Positions 34,301 through 46,300 of a DNA stretch of 64,000 nucleotides are shown here, piece after piece (position 1 is the stretch's first letter; every line of letters starts with the position of its first letter). The notes below the pieces were generated by a model. That model searched no databases. It worked only from the letters and a program-made list of their open reading frames with translations, and was not told where the DNA came from. The stretch comes from Pseudeuparius sepicola. Lineage: Eukaryota; Arthropoda; Insecta; Coleoptera; Anthribidae. Location: assembly GCA_963920635.1 (NCBI GenBank), contig OY987298.1, positions 25,460,647 through 25,524,646 of the forward strand. Direction: 5' to 3'. Both the position numbers and the translations under genes were made by a program.

Positions 34301-37300
34301 TGTATGTATAATATCAAAATGGGTGTTTTCTTGTGTTTTCTCAGCCATGCCCGAGAAGTGTTGTGTCCCAAATTCGTCGATGAAGGAACGAATTAATCGA
34401 CGCTCAAATTGCCTAACCTAACCGAGCCAAAGCCAAAAGTGTCCGTTTTTGCCTTTCCTAAGGATCCGGTTTTGAGCGCAAAATGGGTGCAGGCCATAAA
34501 AAGGGCTGACTTTGTAGTCAAGAAACATTCTAAGGTAAGTTACGTACAGTTTTTATATATTTTTCATAAAGCTTTGGGTTATTGTAGGTCTGTGAACAAC
34601 ACTTTTAACACAAGACATTGAAAGGGAGACTACGTGTGTTCCTCGATGGTCCTCAATCAACGGTGTGTTGTAGAATCGACTGGTGAAACTTTACGTGCAC
34701 CCAGGGTTGCCACCCGTCCCGTATTTCAAGGGACAGTCCCGTATTTAAGTAAAGGAAGTGGCTATTTATACGTCCGACGGATACAAACGTCAGTATACGT
34801 CTTGCGCTCTCATTGGCGGGCTGAGTCACGTGACTTCTTTGGACGTGCATTTAACTCCGTACATGTCCGAAGCCGAAGTAAACTAATATTTAGATACGTC
34901 GGAAGTGCATTTTTCTCAAGCATCTTTGCAATAAGGAGCGTATGCACTGCTCCTTTTTGGGGGATAGACGCTGCCGTATGAAAAAAGAAGTGGTAATAAT
35001 TTCCAATGGTGTAACCCACCCCCGATTTTCTTGAAATTTTGGCTAGGTAGGTACCCCGTATTTTCGCCCGATGCGATGTTCGGCGTTGTAACCCACCCCC
35101 GACTTTCTTGAAATTGTGGCTACCCCCCGACATTCGGCGCGGTGCCGAATGTCGGGTGGATTACATCATTGTAAATAATAAAATAACCACTTCATTTTTC
35201 ATTCCGCAGCGCCCATCGCAGAAAAAGTAGGGCATACGCAATACAAAATGAGACATGATAAGGTCTGAATAATCTCGGACATCATCCAATCGACTTAGTA
35301 AACAAGCCGATTCATAATCCATCGAACGGTAGAAGTAAGGTTATGTGTCACGTGACTCAATCAACCAATGAGAGCGCAAGACGTATACTGACGTTTGTAT
35401 CCGTCGGACGTATAAATAGCCACTTCCTTAAGTAAAATGTCCCGTGTCCCGGCAAACATTCATACGGGACGCTATAAATCCCGTATTTTCAAAATTTAAG
35501 GTGAAAAATTAAAAATGTTACATGCGAACGGCATTTGCACAATCACCACCATCTAGAGTCCAAGCCGCGACTCACATGTGAACACAAAATTTACTAAATT
35601 ATAGTCCTTCATGCCTTCATTGGCGCCACACTACAATTTCCGTAAATGTCAATTTCTTGTGTGTTATGTGATATATCACAAAAAATGTTCTGTGATTTCT
35701 TTTTATTTTTAAAGGATTTATTTATTTTTGGTTAGTCGTGATTAGCCAGCCATGATAATTTGTTTTTGGAAGTTTATCCCTTCAAGAAAAAAAAACAAAA
35801 AATGTTCTGTTTTTTTTTATTTTTAAAGAATCTATTTAGTTTAGTTTCATAATTTGTTTTGTTTTGTTTTTGTGTTATCTTCAAGAAAAAACAAAAACAA
35901 AAAATAGTGGTTTTCTTTTATTCCTTTTCATTGGCCTTTTTCAGTAAAACATTTTGTAGTCCCCCTCCCCCCCCCCCCCCCGAACGCCCGTCACGTCCCG
36001 TATTTTAAAATTGAAAAGGTGGCAACCCTGCGTGCACCTTTAAAAATTCCACGTTTAGCTAAAGGTTTTAAATTTTCATGGCTAGTTAATTTCATTATAT
36101 TTTTACAAAATATACTTACTTTTTAGGTGCAGGTGCAATACCTTGTAAGTTACCAGGTTGCCCAAGTTATTTGTCCAAATCGAGCACGAGTCGTAGGGAA
36201 GGTCCCCAATAAAAAAAAAAACAAAAAATTGAACTTGGACAGGTTGAAAAAGCCGTAGCCGAAAGCGTTGTGAGTTGTGAAGCTTAGAAGTCTGCAAAAT
36301 CGTATTCAAACATTGAAGAAGCGTATTCAAAAATGGTAATTATGGAGCATAGTGTATGCACCGCCCCATTTTCTTGAAATTTTGGCTACCCCCCTATTTT
36401 CGAGGTCCCTGAACACGAATCTAACCTCAATGTTTTGAGGTCGGACATAGTTTCCGAGAAAATGAATTTTCAAATTTCCTTTTGACGCCCCACTTTTTCA
36501 CGGTAATATTTGGTTATAATCGAGATGAATTTAGCTCAAATTGATCACCACAATATTTTGCGCCTTCTGCAGCATAGGGTGGTGATCAGTTTAAGCTGAG
36601 TACACTAAAAATTTATCTGGATTATAACCACAAATGTCGCCGTGAAAAATGGGGTGTCGGGTGTAAAAAGGAAATTTGAAAATTCATTTTCTCGGAAACT
36701 ACGTCCGGCCTCAAAAAACTGAGGTTAGATTCTTGGTCAGGGACCTCGAAAATAGGTGGGTAGCCAAAATTTCAAGAAAATCGGGCGGTGCATACACTAC
36801 GTTCCATAATTACCTCAAAATTTTGTTATATTGCCTAGTGGGATAGTCGCTGGTTGAAGGCGAAAGGAAGCGAAGGAAGGGTCACATGTAGAGTAGTCAC
36901 TGAAATGTTTATTCTCGTAATAATTTTTTTGTTGTGATATTTTTATTGTTGAATTGTCATTTATTAAATAACTTAAATTATTGCTCTATTAAAATATTTT
37001 TGTGTTCCACAAATTAGTTGCTAAGTTATGTTTGAAATTGTAGTAGTATTTTACCTGGACACAAAAAAACGACAAACTTTGCAGAAGTTTCAGTTATTAA
37101 GTGTTTTTAAGATGCTAGTTGAACGTAAATAAAAATCGTTGGTATCGTACTGTCATGCTTGAAGATGTGCCTCAAAATGCATAGCTAATATTAATATTAT
37201 CTATTATACAGTGAATAAAAAATGCGAAAGTGTGATTTTTCTTCTTTTGAATAGGTGGCTGTCAATTCATATTTGACATTTTCTTGGGATTCCAAACAAC

Positions 37301-40300
37301 TTTTCTTAGTGCTATACTGCTGTAGTTCTAAAAATAAGAGTACTTTACTCTTGAGGAATTTTCATATTTTTCAACCTTCAAAATTAAAACCGACTTCAAA
37401 AATTTGCCCGTATGAACATTTCAACTAAAATTTTAGAAATATTTTTCTCTTTCTAAATTGAGTTACCTTTGGATTTGGTGACAGTCAAGGCAAAGAATTT
37501 ACATCTATTTAGATATGAATACATCATATCCTACATACATCATAACCAGGGCCCCCCATGGGAGACCCCTCCGGCAGGGCGCCAAACGTTGGTCCACCCT
37601 GTACTTAAAACTTATAGTTTTTTTTTAAATGTTTGTTTCATACTTTACTTTTTGTAATATTTTTTATAAATTTTATATAACTGATCAACTTATTTTTTAT
37701 ATACAGGATGATTATTTTAGAACTATACCACCGCGATTTTCTCACTTATTTTGCGCCCTACAATAAAAAAATCGTGAAGAAACAAAAATGTGGCAATTTT
37801 GGACAGCTAAGTGGTGCTGCAAAAGAAATCGGCAGCCATAGCCAACTTGACGCGCAATATAAAAAATACCTCAAATTGAGCAAAACAATTTAATAGCCCT
37901 AGCATATTTATTTTAAGAGATAGAGGAAAACTATTATATTGAAAATTGATGGCACTAAGAAGCTTTATGCAACTGGGTACTCAGATAGTTTCAGAAAATT
38001 ACACAGGGTGTTCGGCTGTCTTGAGGCTATGCATTTTTTGTTTATTGCGATTTTCTCGGTTATTTTAGGCCGCACAGAAAATAGATAAGAAAATAAAATA
38101 TGGCAATTTTGGCCAGCCAGGTGACGTTAAAAAAGAAATGGGCCTCCATGCCCAATTTTTCGCGCTGTGCTAAAAAAACTTCAAATCGACAAAAATGTTC
38201 ATGCCCTCAAGAGAGCCGAAGACCCTATGTAATTTTTTAAAACCCAATTAAAAGTTACCACCTGGTACCAAATTTTGGTACCAACGCGCTAAAGTGGCTT
38301 CTAAATACAAGGTATCGAAAAATTTTATGAGAAAAAGTTGTTTAGAATTAAAACTTATTGCCGTGTACCAAATTTTGAGACAATCAGCCTACTTAATTTT
38401 TTCATTTTTTCTTTAGCGCCTTAGAAAAAGAAGTGGGAAAACAAAGTAGGCCGATCTTTCCAAAATTTGGTACACTGGGGTAATTTTAATTGGGAACTAC
38501 TTTTCTTAATGAATTTTTTTTTATCTTTAAAGGAAAAGGCACTTCACCTACATTGAAAATAAATAAATGGTCGCTGTCGACGCCATCTTGATTTTACAAA
38601 AACGAAAATATGCTAAAAATTAGTTTCCAGTCATTAGTCAAGCAAATCAGAACCACAAACAATCAAATTTAAACGCGAAATTTTTTTTTTCTTTTACACA
38701 TTGGCTCACTTATCTTGGGCCACCCTGTATATTGTAAACAGCCAGTATTTTTTTTTTAATTTATGTACCTGTGGCTTTGTGTTAAATTTTATTTTTGTTA
38801 TATTAGTTGATCACAAATTCTTTTTTGTTTCGCTTGCGTGGTATTTATTGGTTAAAAGCATGAACTAGATCAATAATTCTAACAAAATCATAAGTTGATT
38901 AAACTACAAAACTTGACAGTTGCATATTATAGGTAAAAAATAGCTAGGTACAGGGGCGGATGGGCTTTACCTAACCAGCCCGGGCATTTGTCTCCCAAGC
39001 GGCCCCTAAATGTCTCATTTGGCTTTAGATTTTTCTTTTCTTAATTATTATTATAATAACAATTAAAAAAAAAGTAGATAATGTATTTTTTTAATAAAAC
39101 AAAATATACATGTTTTATGAAAACATAAATAAAATCATAACTCTCGTAAAACAAATAAAACTTTTTTCTCTAAATATAAAGATATAAAAATAACAAAACA
39201 TTCAGAAGCGTAGAAGGACCACACCGTTATTTTATTTTTATTGAATTCGAAATTCCGACTTTTAAAGTCGAAGGCCAACTTTGAAGTCAAAATTCCGACT
39301 TTTTACTCAAAATTTCGACTTTGAAATTCGAAATCCGACTTTGAACTCGAAATTCCGACATTGAACTCGAAGTTTCGACTTTATGAACTTCCAACTTTCA
39401 AAGCCGAAGTTCAAAGTCAAAATTTTGAGTTCAAAATCGGCATTTCGACTTCAAAGTCGGACTGCGACTTTAAAAGTCGAAATTTCGAGTTCAATAAAAA
39501 TAAAATAATGGTGTGCCCCTTCTACGTTTCCATAAAACACGTAAAGAAATAATAGAACAAAAAATAACAAAACAAAAATAATTAATTATGGCCAGTTGCA
39601 CCGTCCTATCTTAAATTAACTACCTACTTACAACAATTATTGTAACAATGATTGCCTTTTGTTTTGTCAAGTAGTTAAGACGTCTTAAAATTTAAGATGC
39701 GATGGCCGGTGAGCCTTCGAGCCTGCGGCGGCCCTCCGGGGCCCTTCGAATGACCGGCCCACCGGACATTTGCCCGGTGTCCCGGTGGTCCCATCCGCCC
39801 CTGGCTAGGTACCTAACTACTGTCCCGGTTTTCGTCAGCCCATGAATATTATAACCGTCGATGAAGGAAGGAATCAATCAACGTTATAACTCCATTATAA
39901 AAAGATTATTTTAAAAAGACTCGAGACATTTGTCATTAACAATTAATAACGTCACTCGCTACTTTAAAAAAACCGCCTCCATAGGCAGAGAGGGGGGCGG
40001 GGCCGCGGCCGGGCGACTCGAATCGAACGCTGGAATACAAAATCTAAAATATATCTTCCAGCCGTCGATCGATGGCGATGACTCATTCGTACCAGCACAA
40101 AAAACGCAAACAACCAAGGTCAAATCAACAGATTTGGCAAGCCGCGAAGCGCGCCATCTGCCGAACAAAAGTTCGTCTTGGGAAGCCGCATTACAAGTGC
40201 GCAGTGCGCCATCTACCGGACAGAAGCCTCTCTTCCACCTCAACGCCGAGACGTAATCCGAGGATGGTGCAAGTGCGCCATCTACCGGACAACCGTGTCG

Positions 40301-43300
40301 GACTGGGAAGCCTCGTTTCCCCCACCGCGCCGAGAAGTATTCGACGGTGGCTCCATCTTCTTCCGAAGAGTATTGAGTCAGTCGGTATTTCGCATTAGGA
40401 AACTAATCTTTACCTTCCTCCATCGACGGTTAAGGTTAAACCTCTTGTCACAAATTCTGACATTTCTCCCAGACATGATGCTAAATATTATGCACCTGAA
40501 AACAGTGCGATGCCAAGCTTAAAGAGATTCTTTATACTTTAGTATAGATAGCTATAGATAGATAGTTGAAAAAAAAAAATGAAACACTATAGTATGGAGA
40601 GGTAAAATTAAATGATTATTGCGTTTTACTTGTACGTATTGCATTATTTTGGATTAATTTATTTATATGTTGCAATTTTTTGTAGATGGTGGCGCAAAGG
40701 CCGGAAAAATTACCAATGCCATCACATTCATGATAGCAAAAGATAATCTTCCATTATCAACTACAGAGAAAGAAGGTTTTAAATATCTTATGAAAACTAT
40801 GGCGCCCATGTACCAAATACCCGGACGCAGAAAAATCACAGATTTAGTTACTGAAAAATATGACTTGCTGTCTGCCATGTCCAAAAAAAAATTACTGCAA
40901 GTACTCAACATCTCTTTAACAACAGATGTATGGACTGAAACGATGAGAACCAAAAGCTTTTTGGGGATGACTGGTCATTTTTTCCATGAAAAAAAAACTC
41001 TCCTCATTGACAATGGGAGTGTTTGAGCTTGACCAAAAACATGACTCAGAATATCTGGGAAAATGCATTTTATCTATTTGTGAAGACTGGAATATTCCTC
41101 ATTCAAAAGTCACAGCTGTGATTACAGACAATGGTGCTAACATCGTAAAGGCGGTTTCCGACCTGTATGGCAAAAATAAGCACTTGCCTTGCTTTGCCCA
41201 CACTCTGGATTTAGTTGCTTCAAAAGTTGTGGATGAAGTAATTCCCATAAAAAATGTCATAGACAAAATCAAGGCTATTGTGGCATATTTCAAGCATAGT
41301 GTAGCAGCATCAGATCAACTAAGAAAAGTGCAGCCAAAAGATAATGTTTTAAAGCTCATACAATCTGTTCCAACTAGATGGAATTCTGAATTTTATATGT
41401 TGGAACGATTCGTAAAACTGTACGAACACATTGCGCCCATTTTGTTAAGCAATCCTAAGTCTCCATCGATGATAAACGCATCTGATTTGGAGTTAATAAA
41501 AGAAGTTTTAATAATATTATCTCCTATTGAGGAAGTCTCCAAAGAAATGTATGTAACTTCAAGCAAAATAATTCCCGTTGTTAACTGTTTAGTGAAAAAA
41601 ATTGAAAACTTCTCGCCTTTGACTGAAGAAGGAACAGCTCTTAAAAAAACTACATTAAATGAAATTTCTAGACGTTTCGGAGCCATAGAACAGAGTAAAT
41701 TGTTAGCTGTGTCTACAATTTTTGATCCTCGCTTCAAACAAATCCATTTTAAGAACCCAATCGCTTGTGCAAATGCCATTACTTTCATAAATCAATGTTT
41801 GCAATTACGCAGACAGGAAGATATTGAAAAAGTACCGAACTGTAAGGCTGTTAACAGTGTTAACAAAATAAAGGAATCTGAGACTACAAGTATATGGGCA
41901 TACCATAAAGAATTGGTAACATTAAAGCAAATTGAAAAACAAACGGATAGTAACGACCTTGACACTGACTTAAAAATCTTCTTAAATAGCCCATTAATAC
42001 CCATTGAATCTGACCCATTTACTTACTGGAGTGCTAACCCTTCCTTATTACTTAAAGAACTGGCTATTAAATATTTATCGATTGTTGGAACGTCAGTTCC
42101 TTCAGAACGACTTTTTTCCAAAACTGGAAATATTTTAAGTCCAAACAGAAATCGGCTAGGAGGAGATATGTTAAAAAAGTTATTATTTTTAAATTCCTTA
42201 GAGTTAAATGATTGGGGTTTACTACCTTAGGTTAGGGTAAGCTGTGACTTAGGTTTATTATACAATCTGTGATTTTGTGTTCCTTTCAAAATAAATTTGA
42301 ATTTTTTATAATGGTATTGGGCCTGTTTTATTGAAAACTAACTACTATAGTTATGGTATAGTGTTTTTTAACTTATTATTAACGAGCTTATATAATATCA
42401 ATCCAATCAATATATTATTATATAATATCAATATATTATTCGTGATTGACAAATTTCTGGATTAAGCATTAAATTTGTTGAAAAAATACTGTACTGTACG
42501 ACTAAAGTATTCCGGATCAAAATGGTATCGATACAGAGAGTATCGATTTTTTTCATGGCGATATTTACCTGTATCGATATTGCAATTTTCGATACGGATC
42601 GATACTCAATATCGATACTTTGGAATGGATCGCACATCCCTACAGCAATCCTCGCCATTATGGCAAAGTAATTTTAGGTCAAATACCCCATTCAGAAAAG
42701 AATAAGCTTAATAGTGTTAATTTTAGTATTAATAAAGACAGCTCATGGCTGTCACTACTGGCACCATGCACTTTATGGGCACAAAATTTAATGCAAAATA
42801 AAAATACTTTGTTCGCCATCAGCGCCAGCTGTTTTCCAATACATAATAATCATATATAATATATAGTAGGGTGGAGCGATAATCGCAAAATTTTAAAAAT
42901 TTTGAAAAATCGATTCGAATACCTACAAAAAGTTGCCTTTGGTAACGTTGAAAAAGTCTTATTACAACTTTTTGATCAAATCACATCTTCTGCCCTCTAC
43001 TGGCCGTTGAAAAAAGAATATATAGGTATAGGGTAGACTGGGTAGAGGGATGAAAATAACATTATTTCAAAGATATTTCGATTGGGTATTATCTGTATAA
43101 TAACAAAAGGTACTTATTAATAAACATTCCAACTAAAAATCATAAGTTTGTATTTTCATTATTTTTTATTTTTTCAAAGCCCGGTAGTGGGCAGAAGATG
43201 AAAAAATTTTGAAAAACCGAAAATAGACAGTCGTTTTGTAATACCAAATGGCAACTTTTGCGCACTATTCCAAAACGATTTTCGAAACTTCGATTTTTCG

Positions 43301-46300
43301 CTCCACCCTAATATACAGCTCCCAACTCTTTTGGCGGGAATGGTTTGCGTCGATTCCCCCGGCTTCCAGTGGAAAAGACAGCTTTGGCATCCGTTCAGAC
43401 GGCTAGTAGGGTTATTATTCGTTCAGAATTCATAGGCGTGGGTTTAATTTCGTCAATTTGATTTTAGTTTTTTTAGTCATTTTAATTTATTTAATAAGAC
43501 GCTTATTTTTTAATAAGTATTCAAAATGTAAATTTTAACAAAAAGAGGTATCCTTTAAAATAGTAATTTCTATTTACATTTTTAAACTTGTCTACAATAA
43601 TAATTATTAATGAAAATAAATAATTTTTACAGGGCTAAGATATGGGTAATGAAAGGCAATCGGGAGGACCTTGTGGTAAAACTGGATGACCTACATAAAA
43701 GTTACATGCTATGCGAAAATCATTTTGAAGGTAAGATGTTCACCAGTTTATTTGTATATTATACAGGGTGGTTCACTTTTATGTGGTAGGACTTTAACAT
43801 TAGATAGAAAAAGATAATCTAAAATGAAAATTTTATATCAACATATATCGGGGAAAGCTTAGTTTCCGAGATACAGGGCGTTGAAGTGTTGGAAAAAATA
43901 TGAAGTATTTTTTACACTGTCCGAACCAGTGGAGATATTTAAACCAAATTTGATGTCTAGTACCACCTTTTTGACTACGATATTTAGTGATAATATGAAG
44001 GTCCTGAAATAACCAGTGGTGGAGTTATGGGTTTTCACTATCACTAAATTTAAAAAGTAATTAGTACGGACCTGTCTCACATCAACGTAAATTTTTTTTT
44101 CGTAAAGTTCTTTCAATTTTCTACAAAAAGTGTATCTTGACATTTTTTTGTATCTGCCAGGGTTGTGTAGTAAATAAATTATTTCGTTTCCATCTCAGCC
44201 TTTTTTGCCTAAAAATGTGTTTTCTAAGATTATTGATAAATATCGCAAATAACAGAAATTAATTATGGAACACTTATCGGATTCAGCTATTTTATTTTTA
44301 ATTTTATGGAAACAATTTTAAAAATAAACTGGCACTTGGTTTGAGGTACATTACTTTATTATCATTTTAACATTTTTATCAAATCTGTATTATTTCTTAA
44401 TAATTTTTATAATTCTAAATTTGTACCACGACGAGTATTACATGATTCTTCCGCCCATAAAATGTTATTTAAAAATTGTCTTATTTCCTTTGACTACAAA
44501 ATCCATCGGCAAAATACTAATGTCCTTTCTGCATCGCCGTACTGGTGAAGATAAGTGTGCCATGGAAAAGAAAATCTTATTGACAGTTAATAATACAATA
44601 ATCTGTCATCCAGTAGATGAACGTAGCAGCGCCGCAGTTTGTCTTTGTTAATAATTAAAATGCCGTTCCAATTTACAAATGAAGAGCAGGCTGACATCCA
44701 TTTCTGCTATGGAGTTGCAAATGGGAACTCTGCGGAAGCAGCCAGAGAATACCGGAGGCGATTTCCAAATAGGCGCCATCCGCGTCCCTCGGTGTTTGTT
44801 AACATGCACCGGCAATTCAGAACTCGCGGTCTGAGAACTAGAATCGTCGAACGAGGAAATGAAAACAATATCCAACAAGTCAAACGCAACAATGAGATTC
44901 TTCGTGAATTCGATAGGAATCCTACAACAAGTAGCAGAAGAGTGTCAGTGGCCCTACGTGTTTCAAAGTCTGCAATTTTGCGAGCTTTAAAAAGAGATCA
45001 CAGGCATGCGTATCATCTACAACCCGTACAAGGTTTAAGGCCCGGCGATGCAGAAAGAAGATTAGTGTTTTGCCGATGGATTTTGGAGTCAATTGAAGGA
45101 AATAGACAATTTTTAAATAACATTTTATGGACGGACGAGTCGTGTTTTACTCGCCGTGGAGTAGTAAACTTTCATAATCAGCATATTTGGGCACAAGAAA
45201 ACCCACATGCAATCCGGCCAAGAAATTTTCAGATCGAATTTAGTGTCAATGTTTGGATTGGACTGTACAACCATCATCTGTTTGGACCCTTTTTTTTGCC
45301 ACAGCGAGTGAATGGTGACAATTTTTTGGAGTTTTTAGTAGCTGAGCATAATAATATGTGGGAAGACATTCCTTTAAACTTAAGATTGTTGGCTTGGTTC
45401 CAACTTGACGGCTGTCCTGCACATTTTCACCGAAATGTGAGGAACTGGTTAAATAATAACTTTCCAAATAGGTGGATCGGACGAGGGGGACCGGTCGCTT
45501 GGCCACCACGTTCTCCGGACATAACACCTCTGGACTTCTTCGTATGGGGATTTTTAAAAGAACAAGTCTATGCGACTCCTGTAGAAACAAGGGAACAACT
45601 TATTGATCGTATCAGAAATGCGTGCGATGAATTGAGAAATGGCAATTTAATCGATGCTGTTCAATCCGTTAGGCGTCGAAGTGAATTATGTGTGCAACAG
45701 AATGGATCACATTTTGAACAATTGTTGAATGTTGTACAAATTTAGAATTATAAAAATTATTAAGAAATAATACTAGATTTGATAAAAATGTTAAAATGAT
45801 AATAAAGTAATGTACCTCAAACCAAGTGCCAGTTTATTTTTAAAATTGTTTCCATAAAATTAAAAATAAAATAGCTGAATCCGATAAGTGTTCCATAATT
45901 AATTTCTGTTATTTGCGATATTTATCAATAATCTTAGAAAACACATTTTTAGGCAAAAAAGGCTGAGATGGAAACGAAATAATTTATTTACTACACAACC
46001 GTGGCAGATACAAAAAAATGTCAAGATACACTTTTTGTAGAGAATTGAAAGAACTTTACGAAAAAAAAATTTACGTTGATGTGAGACAGGTCCGTACTGA
46101 TTACTTTTTAAATTTAGTGATAGTGAAAACCCATAACTCCACCACTGGTTATTTCAGGACCTTCATATTATGACTAAATATCGTAGTCAAAAAGGTGGTA
46201 CTACACATCAAATTTGGTTTAAATATCTCCACTGGTTCGGACAGTGTAAAAAATACTTCATATTTTTTCCAACACTTCAACGCCCTGTATCTCGGAAACT

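Larger units (their letters stand above)
34347..36330 (+). pseudogene. THAP-domain transposase relic, interrupted
   Basis: An ATG at 34347 begins MPEKCCVPNSS, then in a shifted frame VSVFAFPKDPVLSAKWVQAI, then (34588) VCEQHF, the spaced C-C, W and C-x2-H ligands of a THAP DNA-binding finger. Beyond the inserted element 34702-36030 comes APLKIPRLAKG and, in a further exon near 36118, GAIPCKLPGCPSYLS, a short conserved motif that follows the THAP domain in P-type transposases. Multiple frameshifts and stops make it a pseudogene. No catalytic domain remains. It is nested in the hAT transposon. Confidence 0.7.
32144..42230 (+). pseudogene. hAT transposase with BED zinc finger, two disabling lesions
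   Basis: Exon 1 (32144-32347) encodes a BED finger (VWNVF, CKLC, then HL..RH) but has an in-frame TGA at 32270-32272 between the two histidines. Exon 2 (32521-32728) is an acidic, serine-rich linker. Exon 3 (40686-42230) carries the catalytic region: TTDVWTE (first Asp), VITDNGANIVKA (second Asp), CFAHTLDL, PTRWNSEFYML, and the C-terminal hAT dimerisation block YWSANPSLL...YLSIVGTSVPSERLFS.TGN. Exon phases agree (0, then 1). A run of nine A at 40988-40996 shifts the frame after HFFHEKK, splitting exon 3. Otherwise the last 400 residues are open, so inactivation looks fairly recent. Confidence 0.88.
31646..42642 (+). mobile_element. BED-finger hAT transposon, 11 kb with nested insertions
   Basis: The ends TAGGGATGTGCGAT (31646) and ATCGCACATCCCTA (ending 42642) are terminal inverted repeats flanked by the exact 8-bp duplication CAGCAATC (31638-31645, 42643-42650). 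Subterminal regions at both ends are crowded with TATCGATA motifs, probable transposase sites. The transposase gene has three exons (32144-32347, 32521-32728, 40686-42230). An 8-kb second intron is swollen by insertions: a MITE at 33733-34051, THAP debris with further insertions at 34347-36330, a MITE at 36335-36814, and a hAT derivative at 38951-39803. It lies wholly inside a TRAPPC10 intron on the opposite strand. Confidence 0.88.

Noticed and set aside
40072..40522. Overlapping G+C-rich open frames of about 110 codons
   Set aside because: Several phases are open at once over a repeated GCGCCATCT motif. No protein signature.
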